DNA of 64,000 bases. Source: Pistricoccus aurantiacus (GTDB taxonomy: Bacteria; Pseudomonadota; Gammaproteobacteria; Pseudomonadales; Halomonadaceae). Of this stretch, positions 26,011 through 34,872 are shown one piece after another. The stretch's first letter is position 1; every line of letters begins with the position of its first letter. The notes beneath the pieces were generated by a model. That model did no database searches. It saw only the letters and a program-made list of their open reading frames with translations, and had not been told where the DNA came from. The stretch lies in contig NZ_CP042382.1 of assembly GCF_007954585.1 (NCBI RefSeq), positions 682,001 to 746,000 of the forward strand. Reading direction: 5' to 3'. The position numbers and the translations under genes were made by a program.

Positions 26011-27306
26011 CTAGCCCTGGGCCAACTTGAGCGCCGGCATCTCTTCCTCCAGATGGCTCAGCATCCGCTCGCTGTACCAGTCGACGAAGTCGATCACGCC
26101 GAACTCGAAGGACTGGGAATAAGGTCCGGGCTGATAGGCCAGAGAGTCGATGCCCCGCTGGTTGTCCTCGGTGATGCGTCGGTCTTGGAGATTGGTGGCA
26201 TCCCATACCTTGCGCATCTCCACCGGGTCGTAGTCCACCCCTTCCACCGCGTCCTTGTGCACCAGCCACTTGCTGGTCACCAGGGTTTGCCGGGGGCCAA
26301 GAGGCAGAATGCGGAAGGTCACCGCATGGTCGCCCATGACGTGGTTCCAGGAATTGGGCAGGTGCAGGATACGCAGCGCCCCCATGCGCGGGTCGCGCAG
26401 ATTTCCCATCAGCCGCTTGCAGGCGGGCTGACCGTCCAGGGTCATGGAATTGGTACCCTTCTTGAGCGGCGTGCGGGTCAGGCGATTCCGCCGTCCAAAA
26501 TACTTGAGCTGCCAGGCAGCGCCCTGGGCGTCCCAGCGGGCGGTGGCCTCGGCGACCTGCGCCGCGTACTCCGGCGTGGCTCGTGGGTCTTCCGTATTGT
26601 CGAACTCCAGCAGGGAATTCATCAGTTCCGGGTGAGAGCCGTTGCAGTGGTAGCACTCCCGGTTGTTCTCCACCACCAGCTTCCAGTTGGCTTCTTCGAC
26701 GATATGCGACTCCGCCGCCACCTTGACGTTGTCCATGCCGTGAGGCGCCAGATAGGTCTCGAGATCGGTCAGGAACGCCTCGAACAGCGGATCGTTGACC
26801 GGCTGCTCCGTCAGGTTGATGAAAATGAATCCTCCGGCACTCTTTACCTGGATCGGCTTCAGGCCGTAAGCGGCCATGTCGAAATCGTCGTTCATGACGT
26901 TGCCGGCGAACAGCAGGCGGCCGTCCAGTTCGTAGGTCCACTGGTGATAGGGGCAGACCAGCTTGGCCACCTTGCCCTTCTCCGCCAGGCACACCCGGGA
27001 GCCGCGGTGACGGCAGACGTTATGGAAACCATGAATCACGCCCTTGTCGCCGCGCACCAGCACCACCGGATTGTTGGCGACCTGCAGGGTCATGAAGTTG
27101 CCCTTGCCGGGTATCTCGCAGTCGTGACCGGCGAACAGCCACTCCTTGGCGAAGATTTCCTGCATGTCCAGGGCGTATAGCCGCTCGTCGGTATAAAGCG
27201 GCTGCGGCAGGGAAAATCCCGGGGTACGGTCGTTCAACAGCGCTGCCGCGGTCTGGCGGATAGCGGCTTGCTGATCATGGGCGGGAAAGGAAGGGATCAG
27301 GTTCAT
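26011..27306 (-). CDS. gbcA: glycine betaine monooxygenase, Rieske oxygenase subunit
   Basis: GbcA (BmoA) hydroxylates a methyl group of glycine betaine, giving dimethylglycine and formaldehyde. The 431-residue protein has a Rieske [2Fe-2S] domain with CRH (Cys98, His100) and CPYHQW (Cys118, His121), followed by a catalytic domain where VVENNRECYHCNGSHPEL supplies the mononuclear-iron histidines. Length is typical. It is divergent from gbcB across a 262-base region. The neighbouring dgcA, gbdR and sox genes give strong context for the betaine substrate over other Rieske substrates. Confidence 0.94.
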   Translation of the reverse strand: MNLIPSFPAHDQQAAIRQTAAALLNDRTPGFSLPQPLYTDERLYALDMQEIFAKEWLFAGHDCEIPGKGNFMTLQVANNPVVLVRGDKGVIHGFHNVCRHRGSRVCLAEKGKVAKLVCPYHQWTYELDGRLLFAGNVMNDDFDMAAYGLKPIQVKSAGGFIFINLTEQPVNDPLFEAFLTDLETYLAPHGMDNVKVAAESHIVEEANWKLVVENNRECYHCNGSHPELMNSLLEFDNTEDPRATPEYAAQVAEATARWDAQGAAWQLKYFGRRNRLTRTPLKKGTNSMTLDGQPACKRLMGNLRDPRMGALRILHLPNSWNHVMGDHAVTFRILPLGPRQTLVTSKWLVHKDAVEGVDYDPVEMRKVWDATNLQDRRITEDNQRGIDSLAYQPGPYSQSFEFGVIDFVDWYSERMLSHLEEEMPALKLAQG

Positions 27307-27568
27307 GGCGTGACTCCTCGAACAGGCATCTTGTTATTGCTGGGGTATGAAAGCCGTAGCCTTTGCGCCGAGTGTGGAGTAGCCGGAAAACGTCGAACTA
27401 TCTGTAAGCGACATGCCATGATCTACCCACGACATCAGTAGCGCTGACGCTATCCGGCGGTTATTCCAGATACGTCGATGTCGTAATTGGGCAAGTTGCT
27501 CGAGCTCGTGCCGCACAAACTGGCATCAATGCATGAAAAGCGCCCGGCTGGCGCGGCGGAGACGACAA
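27307..27568. promoter_or_regulatory. divergent gbcA/gbcB promoter region with three CGACAT motifs
   Basis: CGACAT occurs at 27409-27414 and 27430-27435 in direct orientation, 21 bases (about two helical turns) apart, and again inverted at 27478-27483. Direct repeats at helical spacing are a common AraC-family binding arrangement, so this is a candidate GbdR site serving both genes. Function is inferred; no strong sigma-70 promoter is obvious. Confidence 0.45.
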
Positions 27569-28675
27569 ATGACGATGCAATTCCTCAACCCCGTGACCAC
27601 CCAGACCTGGACCAACGGACGCCACCTGGTGCGCTGCGTGAAGGTGATCCAGGAAACCGCGGATGTGAAGACTTTCTGCTTCATGGCGGAGCAGCCGGTG
27701 ATGTTCTTCTTCAAGCCGGGGCAGTTCGTCACCCTGGAGCTGGAGCTCGAAGGCCAGGCGGTGATGCGCTCCTATACCATCTCGAGCTCGCCGTCGGTGC
27801 CCTACAGCTTCTCGATCAGTGTCAAGCGGCTGCCCGGCGGCTGGGTGTCCAACTGGCTTCACGACAATATAAAAGCCGGTAGTGAACTGCCGGTGCATGG
27901 TCCGGTGGGCGACTTCAACATTATCGATCATGCGGCGGACAAGCTGCTGTTCCTTTCCGGCGGCGTGGGTATCACGCCCCTGATGTCGATGACCCGCTGG
28001 CTTTTCGACACCAATGCCAATGTGGACCTGGAATTCGTTCACAGCGCCCGGGCGCCGCGGGATGTGGTCTTTCATCGGGAGCTGGTGCATATCTTCTCGA
28101 GGATTCCCGAGTTCAAGCTGCACGTGGTGTGCGAGAACAAGGACGATATCGGCGAGACCTGGGCCGGCTATCGCGGCTTTCTGACCCAGCCGATGCTCGA
28201 ACTGATGGCTCCGGACTACCTCGAGCGGGAAATTTTCTGCTGCGGCCCGGCGCCCTACATGAACGCGGTCAAGGCCATCCTGCGCGCCAACCATTTCGAC
28301 ATGGCGCACTATCACGAGGAATCCTTCGCCGCCACGCCGGTGGAAGTGCGCGAGGACGTCAGGGAGCTGGCCGAGCAGGCGGAGGCGGCGGAGGAAGCCC
28401 TCGACCAGACGCAGTTGGTCAGCGTCGAGTTCGCCCAGTCGGACAGGCGTATTCACGTGCAGCCCGGGGAAACGGTACACGCCGCCGCCGCCAAGCTCGG
28501 CCTGCATATCCCCAAGGCCTGCGGCATGGGCATCTGCGGCACCTGCCGGGTGGGGCTGAAGTCCGGCCGGGTGGAAATGGATCACAACGGCGGCATCACC
28601 GAGGAGGATATTGCCGAAGGTTATATTCTTTCCTGCTGCAGCAGACCCGTCGGCCCGGTGGTGGTGGACTTTTAA
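27569..28675 (+). CDS. gbcB: glycine betaine monooxygenase, reductase subunit
   Basis: GbcB (BmoB) feeds electrons from NAD(P)H to GbcA. The 368-residue protein has an FNR-type FAD domain (MRSYTISSSPSVPY), an NAD-binding region (LLFLSGGVGITPLMSM and EIFCCGPAPYMNAV) and a C-terminal plant-type ferredoxin domain with PKACGMGICGTCRVGLKSG and a final Cys near SCC. All cluster cysteines are present. ATG 27569 is preceded by GGAG at proper spacing; an upstream in-frame ATG at 27533 adds only basic residues. It diverges from gbcA. Confidence 0.93.
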   Translation: MTMQFLNPVTTQTWTNGRHLVRCVKVIQETADVKTFCFMAEQPVMFFFKPGQFVTLELELEGQAVMRSYTISSSPSVPYSFSISVKRLPGGWVSNWLHDNIKAGSELPVHGPVGDFNIIDHAADKLLFLSGGVGITPLMSMTRWLFDTNANVDLEFVHSARAPRDVVFHRELVHIFSRIPEFKLHVVCENKDDIGETWAGYRGFLTQPMLELMAPDYLEREIFCCGPAPYMNAVKAILRANHFDMAHYHEESFAATPVEVREDVRELAEQAEAAEEALDQTQLVSVEFAQSDRRIHVQPGETVHAAAAKLGLHIPKACGMGICGTCRVGLKSGRVEMDHNGGITEEDIAEGYILSCCSRPVGPVVVDF

Positions 28676-28704
28676 ACGCCCAGCGTCATAAAAAAGCTCA
28701 TGAA

Positions 28705-28736
28705 AAAACGCCGAAGGTGAATGCCCTCGGCGTTTT
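28705..28736. terminator. bidirectional terminator between gbcB and the SSS transporter
   Basis: AAAACGCCGA (28705-28714) and TCGGCGTTTT (28727-28736) form a 10-bp stem with a 12-base loop. A and T tracts on both sides allow termination of gbcB from one side and the SSS operon from the other. Confidence 0.75.
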
Positions 28737-28769
28737 TCGTTTGACTACCGCACCCCTGACGGACAGGCG

Positions 28770-30224
28770 CTATACCGGTGCTTTCTGGAAGGCTACTCGC
28801 TTGGTCACCAATGAGACACCTACATAGCAGACCGAAGACACCGCGCAGCCGGTCAGCGGCCCGACCAGCCAGCCCACGTCGGCGAACAGCATCATATAGC
28901 CGCTGGTGAAGAAGCCGACCAGCATGGCCACCAGCGCCCCCCAGGCGGAACCCTGCCAGAAGGTGGAGATGAATACCGGTCCGATAAAGCTCGCCAGCAG
29001 CGTGCCGGTGCCCAGGATACCCAACCAGGAAAGCATGAAGGGCGGCGCGTAGAGCATCATCAACAGCGCCGCCACCCCAAGGATGACCACCGCGAAGCGG
29101 TTGATCCACAGCACCAGGTTCTGGCTCTTGAAGACATTGCGAAACAGCGCCAGGCGCAAGTCGTGGGAGGTCGCCGAGGCCACGGTGTGCAGCAGCGAGT
29201 TGGCAGTGGACTTCATGGCGAACAGGATGAACAGGGTGATCAGGCCTTCAAGGGCCGGCGGCATGAACTGTTCCAGATAGACCGGCATGGCGTTGTCCGG
29301 ATCCGCCAGATCCGGCACCTGGGCCTTGACATAGAGACCGACTACCGGCACCAGACTGAGCAGCGCACCGAAGATCGCCACATAAATCCCCATCTTGTGC
29401 AGCTTGACGTCAGGCTTGAAGGCCAGGAAGCGCACCGCCATGAAGGGCAGCACCGCGGCGAACAGAAAAGCGTAAGGCAGCACCAGGAAGACCATTGCCG
29501 GGCTATCGCCATAGTGGGCGCCGGTGGTGGGATTCAGCAGTTCCGGGTCCATGGCGTTGAGAGTGCTTTCCCATTCTCCCAGATCGATACTGGTCAAAAT
29601 CTGCACGATGATCATGACCGCCGCCAGACACATGCCGACGACCATGACCGTATCCGTCCAAGCCACCGCCGCTAGACCACCCAGCATGGTATAGATGATG
29701 ATGACGCCGATCATCAACAGGGCACTGCTGGTCAAGTCGATATCCAGCCAGTTGGCGCCCAGCAGCGCCACCGCCTTGATCTGACTGGTCAGGAATACCA
29801 GCAGCAGGATGATGGTGATCAACGCCGCCAGGCCCTGTACCGCGCGGCCCAGGGCGCCACCGCCGTGAATCTGGGCGACATATTCCGGAATGGTGTTGCT
29901 GCCCATGTCCACGGCCTTGGCCTGCAGAAAGCTCGCGAAATACAGCACCGCGATCATCATCGCCGGGGCGAAGAAGAAATTGCCCAGTATCTCGATGGCA
30001 CCGAACTGGTAGGTGGCACCGGGCGAGCCCACGAAACCCCAGCCGCTGAAGCCGGTGGCGACGATGGTGCCGGCGCCGACAAAGGCCCCCAGAGAGCGCC
30101 CCGCCAGCAGGAAGCCGCCCTCGTCGTCCTTCTTCATCATCTTTGATGACAGGTAGCCCAGGTAGATCATCAGGGCGAAAGTGATGAACAAGAGCCCCCA
30201 GTTGAAAATCTGATAACCGTCCAT
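28770..30224 (-). CDS. sodium:solute symporter (SSS family)
   Basis: This 484-residue protein has about 13 hydrophobic segments and SSS-family signatures, including FLLAGRSLGAFVGAGTIVATGFSGWGFVGSPG near the start and a GGLAAVAWTDTVMVVGM segment. Substrate is unknown. Its place between gbcB and the creatine genes suggests an amine or amino-acid-like solute such as betaine, sarcosine or creatine; this is inference. The start is six bases after a 43-codon gene whose stop overlaps its ribosome-binding site, so the two are coupled. A LysR gene is divergent. Confidence 0.9.
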   Translation of the reverse strand: MDGYQIFNWGLLFITFALMIYLGYLSSKMMKKDDEGGFLLAGRSLGAFVGAGTIVATGFSGWGFVGSPGATYQFGAIEILGNFFFAPAMMIAVLYFASFLQAKAVDMGSNTIPEYVAQIHGGGALGRAVQGLAALITIILLLVFLTSQIKAVALLGANWLDIDLTSSALLMIGVIIIYTMLGGLAAVAWTDTVMVVGMCLAAVMIIVQILTSIDLGEWESTLNAMDPELLNPTTGAHYGDSPAMVFLVLPYAFLFAAVLPFMAVRFLAFKPDVKLHKMGIYVAIFGALLSLVPVVGLYVKAQVPDLADPDNAMPVYLEQFMPPALEGLITLFILFAMKSTANSLLHTVASATSHDLRLALFRNVFKSQNLVLWINRFAVVILGVAALLMMLYAPPFMLSWLGILGTGTLLASFIGPVFISTFWQGSAWGALVAMLVGFFTSGYMMLFADVGWLVGPLTGCAVSSVCYVGVSLVTKRVAFQKAPV

Positions 30225-30229
30225 AATGC

Positions 30230-30361
30230 TTACCTCCCCTGTTGTTCTTGTCGCTGTAGGCGTCGCTTTTGCTTGAGTTCACGGCGCACGTAGGCGGCGC
30301 CGGAATGCACCAGCATGTAGATTGTCAACACCAGGAAGGTGGCTAATACCCAGGAATCCAT
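30230..30361 (-). CDS. 43-residue single-span membrane protein, SSS partner
   Basis: This short gene encodes MDSWVLATFLVLTIYMLVHS followed by a basic, Gln/Arg-rich tail (ELKQKRRLQRQEQQ). The first half is one hydrophobic helix and the second half should be cytoplasmic by the positive-inside rule. AGAGGA precedes the ATG at good spacing, and the stop codon overlaps the AGGGGAGG site of the SSS gene. Several transporters in this superfamily are paired with small membrane subunits, which suggests a partner or stabiliser role. The protein is too short for family recognition. Confidence 0.7.
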   Translation of the reverse strand: MDSWVLATFLVLTIYMLVHSGAAYVRRELKQKRRLQRQEQQGR

Positions 30362-30572
30362 CTTTTCGTCCTCTTGTTATTGAATTGGCAGTGGAAAGAA
30401 TGCAGCAGATTGTCGAAAACCAGACCGCTTTGGCGTTATGTCGCGCCTTGCCTATGCTTGACATGCGGCATAGCCAATTGGCGCTATCTATTCATCAAGG
30501 TATTTTAAGCTCTCGATGCCAGCCAATTAGAAGGACAAATGCAGGCATCATCGTCACCAATATGAGGCCATT
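30362..30572. promoter_or_regulatory. divergent SSS-operon/LysR regulatory region
   Basis: The divergent arrangement with a LysR gene is the classic layout for control of the opposite operon. A perfect 10-bp palindrome GCCAATTGGC lies at 30473-30482, and TTGACA (30458-30463) is a possible -35 for the plus strand, although no good -10 is seen at 17 bases. Operator role is inferred. Confidence 0.4.
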
Positions 30573-31448
30573 GTGAAAAATATTCCGACCGAGCTGTTGA
30601 GAACCTTTGTCACCATTAAAGACCTTGGGGGGTTCACTAGCGCCGGCATACTACTAGGTCGGTCACAACCAGCCATTAGCCTGCAAATAAAAAAATTAGA
30701 AGACATATTAGATACAAAGCTGTTGCTTAGGGGCCCCCAGCTGACGTTAACCGCAGACGGAGAAAACGTTTACCAATCTGCAAAAAAAATATTGGAATTA
30801 AATGACTCGTTGATAACGAAGTTGACCGGGGAAAACATCACGGGAAAAGTTCGCCTCGGCATTCCTAGCGATCTCGAACTAGCTTTTTTACCCAAAGCGC
30901 TTAAAAGCTTTGCAACAATCTATCCTAATATTTCTGTAGAAGTCGACTGCGAAATAAGCAAAGTAATACGGCAAAGGTATCAACAACATTTTTACGACAT
31001 CATATTGATCATGGAGCCTGTGGACCAAGAGGATACGAGAGACAGGAGAGACTACCGCATCGAACAGCTAGAATGGGTTATGGCACCTGACTATCTGCCT
31101 TCTGAAAAGGAGAATATTTCCTTGATAGCTTATCCACAGGGTTGTGTCTATCGCAGCATAACCGAAAACCTGCTGGCTACACACAAAATTCCATATAAGA
31201 CCGCTTATACTAGCACTAGCTTACTGGGGCTTTTATCGGCTGTGGAAGCAGGCCTTGGCATCACAGTAATGGCACGCTCCATGGTCCCAAGTAGAGTAAG
31301 ATCTTCATCCAGGACATTCATTCTCCCGCAACTCGGCACTGTTTGTATCGGGTTATACTATAAGCAGCTTGAAATAAGCACCGCTGCTCAAAGAGTCGTG
31401 GATTTTCTGCGTTCAGGCATAGCAAACCTGGAAAAAATTGAATCATGA
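30573..31448 (+). CDS. LysR-family transcriptional regulator
   Basis: This 291-residue protein has an N-terminal winged helix-turn-helix (LLRTFVTIKDLGGFTSAGILLGRSQPAISLQIKKLEDIL) and a substrate-binding-like effector domain from about residue 90. Start is GTG 30573. Base composition is clearly poorer in GC and richer in A-ending codons than the flanking betaine genes, suggesting recent transfer. It diverges from the SSS operon and faces the BCCT gene across a relic region, so either transporter may be its target. The effector is unknown. Confidence 0.9.
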   Translation: MKNIPTELLRTFVTIKDLGGFTSAGILLGRSQPAISLQIKKLEDILDTKLLLRGPQLTLTADGENVYQSAKKILELNDSLITKLTGENITGKVRLGIPSDLELAFLPKALKSFATIYPNISVEVDCEISKVIRQRYQQHFYDIILIMEPVDQEDTRDRRDYRIEQLEWVMAPDYLPSEKENISLIAYPQGCVYRSITENLLATHKIPYKTAYTSTSLLGLLSAVEAGLGITVMARSMVPSRVRSSSRTFILPQLGTVCIGLYYKQLEISTAAQRVVDFLRSGIANLEKIES

Positions 31449-31514
31449 AAATGCCTGCTATCGAACTGTTTGTTAAATAACAGGCTATCCAAAAGTCACT
31501 CCGCGACCACAAAT

Positions 31515-31682
31515 TCACTTGTGCCAATTACAGAAACCAGCAAAACCAATATTAAAGGGGATAGCGATATCAAAAGAGGTGGCAACGACAACAATGATAT
31601 CGATGAGCTTACCAGTTCGGCCATTGATTCGCTCCGCAAACAGAGAATGAGTCGCGTGCCGATAATCGCCTATCAAGAGCGA
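31515..31682 (-). pseudogene. degenerate fragment of a second BCCT transporter
   Basis: The minus-strand frame reads YRHATHSLFAERINGRTG then KLIDIIVVVATSFDIAIPF before a stop. This resembles the conserved cytoplasmic segment and following helix of betaine/choline/carnitine transporters (YRH, GERI-G--GK-IDI-A). About eight residues appear lost after YRH, and neither an N- nor a C-terminal part is present. The rest of the 31449-31795 gap shows nothing recognisable. It lies 113 bases beyond the stop of an intact BCCT gene, so it may be the remains of a tandem copy. Confidence 0.55.
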
Positions 31683-31795
31683 GAAGCTGCCGTGTCTAGC
31701 TTGAGCAGCCGCCCGCTTCTTTTCAGGGCGTTATCGACACTCGTGCGTATATCAACAAGTATGACGAAATCGATAGGTGCGCAAAGTGATAACCG

Positions 31796-33526
31796 TCACT
31801 GGGCGCCCAGTCGACTCGACTCCCTTGCGACCGTAGTTGTCTGAACCTCGCCGTTTGTATCGAAACTTATCTTCACGTTTGGATCCGGATCATTCACGGC
31901 CTTCTCCAATTGCTTGATCGCCCTATCTCTTTTCAAAAGCCGTCTTATCATGTTTGCTATCATGAGCATGATGACAACGGAGAAGGGAAACGCGCCGATG
32001 ATGGTTCCGGTCTGGACCGTATCCACGACAGCGCTACCGCCCAGCGTCAATAATATCGTCGCAACCGCGGCAATACTGGCGACCAAAACCACCCTGAACC
32101 AGGCTCCCGCCTTTTTCGGCGACGACACGAAGTCCGCCAAGGCATAGGTACCAGCGTCCAGCGATGTGACATAGTAGGTCGCGACCAATACGGTAGCTAC
32201 TACCAGGAGGAGGCTACCGACAATCGGTATCATCTCAAGCGTTGCGAACAGACCACTGGCGACATCTGCGTTTACCGCTGCCGAGACGCCGCGTTCTGTC
32301 TTATCATCGTAAAAGATGGCAGCAGAGCCCAACACTCCAATCCACACCATGACGATCAGTGAAGGAACAATAGTCACTCCGATCACGAATTCGCGAAGCG
32401 TGCGTCCGCGAGAAATACGAGCGATAAAACCCGCCACGAAGGGTGAGAAGGCAATGACCCAACACCAGATGAAAACGGTCCACCAGCCATTCCAGCTATC
32501 CTGCCAGGATGTCAGAGGTTCGGAGGTACTTGGCGCATCCGTCCAGAAACTCATGTTGATAAAGTTTGTAAAGTAAGAGCCGAAGGTCTGGGTGATATTG
32601 GAAACAATAAACAGGGTAGGTCCGAATACGAAGACGGCGACAACCAGCACGACACTCAAGATCGAATTCGTTTCACTGATCATCCGCATACCCTTGCTGA
32701 TACCGAAGAAAGCGGAGATGGCGGTAAGGGTCCCCAAGCCGACAATGACGATCAACCAGACGATAGGCGTTGAAGCCAGGCCAGTAAAGGAGGTAAGCCC
32801 TGAACTGAACTGCATCGCCGCAAACCCAAAGGATGTGGACAAGCCGAGTATCGTCGCCATGATCGCCAGTAATTCGACGACTACGCCGGCACCACCCTGC
32901 GCCCATCGCGGCAGAATATCCACGGTCGCCTCACGAAAGGTCAAGGTCTTGCCCAGGTTGTGATGCGAGTAGGCAAGACAGACTGCTACCACACAATACA
33001 TGGCCCAGGCGGTGAATCCCCAGTGAAAGTAGGCCCAGACAATGCCGCCACCAGCGACATTACCTTCCATCGCCTGAAAGACGGGACTTTCGTCGCGGAG
33101 CATGATCGGCTCGGCAACAGACCAGAAAATGAGTCCGATGCCTTGCCCACAGGCAAAAAGCATCGAATACCAGGCAAAATTGCCGAATTCCTTTTCCGCA
33201 CTGGGACCTCCCAGTCGCACTCTGCCAGCGGTCTTGCTGAATACAAGCCAGGCACATACCGCCACGGCAAAAAGCGAATACAGGATGAACATCCAGGTAA
33301 AGCCACCCGTGACGAAGGTTCGCAAGTCAAAGATGACTGCGGCTACACCGTCGGGGTTGAGCAGCACTACCGCGATGAGGGCAATGATGGCTACTGGCGG
33401 TACGAACTGGATGACTAACCTGCCGATAGGTGGCAGATCCTGGCCTGTGAAGCGAGGAATCTCAACAGGTTGGGGAGATGCAGAGTCCTCCCCCGGCTTG
33501 GCGTGTTTCATCTTATTTTCTGACAT
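31796..33526 (-). CDS. BCCT-family transporter (betaine/choline/carnitine type)
   Basis: This 576-residue protein has 12 predicted membrane helices. The family signature appears around FACGQGIGLIFWSVAEPIML, AYFHWGFTAWAMYCVVA, and the Trp-rich helix WNGWWTVFIWCWVIAFSPFVAGFIARISRGRT, the conserved BCCT motif. The C-terminal tail is charged. Neighbouring creatininase and creatinase suggest that it imports creatinine, creatine or betaine; that choice is inference. Base composition is intermediate between the low-GC LysR and creatininase genes and the rest of the window. A candidate promoter with palindromes lies upstream. Confidence 0.92.
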   Translation of the reverse strand: MSENKMKHAKPGEDSASPQPVEIPRFTGQDLPPIGRLVIQFVPPVAIIALIAVVLLNPDGVAAVIFDLRTFVTGGFTWMFILYSLFAVAVCAWLVFSKTAGRVRLGGPSAEKEFGNFAWYSMLFACGQGIGLIFWSVAEPIMLRDESPVFQAMEGNVAGGGIVWAYFHWGFTAWAMYCVVAVCLAYSHHNLGKTLTFREATVDILPRWAQGGAGVVVELLAIMATILGLSTSFGFAAMQFSSGLTSFTGLASTPIVWLIVIVGLGTLTAISAFFGISKGMRMISETNSILSVVLVVAVFVFGPTLFIVSNITQTFGSYFTNFINMSFWTDAPSTSEPLTSWQDSWNGWWTVFIWCWVIAFSPFVAGFIARISRGRTLREFVIGVTIVPSLIVMVWIGVLGSAAIFYDDKTERGVSAAVNADVASGLFATLEMIPIVGSLLLVVATVLVATYYVTSLDAGTYALADFVSSPKKAGAWFRVVLVASIAAVATILLTLGGSAVVDTVQTGTIIGAFPFSVVIMLMIANMIRRLLKRDRAIKQLEKAVNDPDPNVKISFDTNGEVQTTTVARESSRLGAQ

Positions 33527-33965
33527 TTCATACTACCTCTCTATTATAGTTTCTGCGTTACTCAGGACGGTGCTTCTAGTAGCCTCCGAGTTATTCACCA
33601 TGAGGTATACAATCGGGAAGATTATTTTTATTCAGTATCAATAACTTTGTTAAACGATCGTTGTGGAATAAAAGCCTATCAAGGGTACGGCCATTTCCAG
33701 TCAGCTTATTGAATACACAACGCCATTAGTAATGCATTACTTAGCCTGACAACTGACTATGCCGTTAGCCTTTGAATATTAAACAATGTTACCGACATCG
33801 TCGTGTTGACACGCTTATATTTCCTAACCAACAAACCGACGGATATTCAAGGTATTATGCCACTCTTGCAGCGACCAATAAAAAAAACAAATGGCCGCAT
33901 TGCACATCGTTATTCGGCTGCTCGAAGCGTATGGATTCATCAACCTCGACAAGCACGAAAACCAA
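33527..33965. other. low-GC intergenic region between BCCT and creatininase genes
   Basis: Apart from the candidate promoter and the two palindromes described separately, no gene or RNA structure is recognised. The creatininase gene ends at 33966 without a clear terminator hairpin, so read-through into the BCCT gene is possible. Confidence 0.5.
33625..33653 (-). promoter_or_regulatory. candidate promoter for the BCCT gene
   Basis: On the minus strand TTAACA (33653-33648), a 17-base spacer and TAAAAA (33630-33625) form a plausible sigma-70 promoter with a leader of about 90 bases before the BCCT ATG. The palindrome AACGATCGTT (33653-33662) abuts the -35, and a 14-bp perfect palindrome AGTAATGCATTACT lies upstream at 33728-33741, a possible operator. 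Confidence 0.45.
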
Positions 33966-34724
33966 TCAATTCAGGTGCTTTACTATACCTGCAATACACT
34001 CATCAAGGATAAGTTTCCCTTTTTCCTCGGTCGCTTTTACCGGCGAAGACAAGGTTCCAGAGGGTGCAACCCAAGAAGGATCGGGAGGAAAGACATCATA
34101 AGGAGGAAAACTTGCCGGCTCGACATCAACGGCTTTGGACATATCCACCAGTTCCGGATGAATGCTCAGCATGATAGAGGTTTCGAGAACGCCCCCATGT
34201 TCAACCGCCCAGCCGGTGAAGCCATCGGGAAATACTTTTGCAACTGTTTCCTCGCTGATGAAATCCCAATAGGATAATAAATATATCTTTACACTTATGT
34301 TATGTGCGTCGCAATGCTTGACCAACTTGTCGGCAGCCTCACACAAATAGACAGAATTCTCGAAATGCCCGTTAATCAGAATAAATTCACGGTTACCGTG
34401 ATTCACGTAGGCTTGCAAGACATCAAAAACGTAATGCTCCAAAGCGCTACCGGACACACAGGTTGTTCCTGGAAAGAAATTGCCGCCGCCTGATTTGACT
34501 TGTGACTTGTATCCATAGCTGATGGCTGGAGCTACCAGCATACTGTCGGCTTTTTCTGCAACCTTTTCGGCAATATAACTTGGGATCAGCACATCGGGGT
34601 TGAGCGACATATGAGGACCATGCTGCTCAATCGCACCTACTGGAAGGATAATCTTGCACTTTCCTCCTTCAGTAAGCTCCTTGTAGGAAACCCAGTCCAT
34701 ATTCTCGATCTTGATATTTTTCAT
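33966..34724 (-). CDS. creatininase-family amidohydrolase
   Basis: Creatininase reversibly hydrolyses creatinine to creatine. The 252-residue protein shows the metal-site motifs LPVGAIEQHGPHMSLNPDV, SGGGNFFPGTTCVSG, ILINGHFENSVYLCEA and AVEHGGVLETSIML, matching the creatinine amidohydrolase family, which also includes other amide hydrolases. Adjacent creatinase makes true creatininase the best call. ATG 34724 is chosen because GAGG sits nine bases upstream; ATG 34733 would be too close to it. Low GC, like the LysR gene, points to acquisition by transfer. A terminator separates it from the upstream creatinase gene. Confidence 0.85.
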   Translation of the reverse strand: MKNIKIENMDWVSYKELTEGGKCKIILPVGAIEQHGPHMSLNPDVLIPSYIAEKVAEKADSMLVAPAISYGYKSQVKSGGGNFFPGTTCVSGSALEHYVFDVLQAYVNHGNREFILINGHFENSVYLCEAADKLVKHCDAHNISVKIYLLSYWDFISEETVAKVFPDGFTGWAVEHGGVLETSIMLSIHPELVDMSKAVDVEPASFPPYDVFPPDPSWVAPSGTLSSPVKATEEKGKLILDECIAGIVKHLN

Positions 34725-34836
34725 CTCAGCCATCCTCAGCACTAATTACTACTAGTTATTCTTGATAATTATTACTCGACCTGTTGCAGCTATTTAATGT
34801 ATTCAAGTTTTAGATCGACAATTATCATTGCTAAAG

Positions 34837-34865
34837 AATAAGGGGGAGCTAAGCTCCCCCTTATT
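34837..34865 (-). terminator. rho-independent terminator after creatinase
   Basis: AATAAGGGGGAGC (34837-34849), loop TAA, and GCTCCCCCTTATT (34853-34865) form a perfect 13-bp hairpin seven bases beyond the creatinase stop. It separates creatinase from the creatininase gene. Confidence 0.85.
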
Positions 34866-34872
34866 GATTAAC

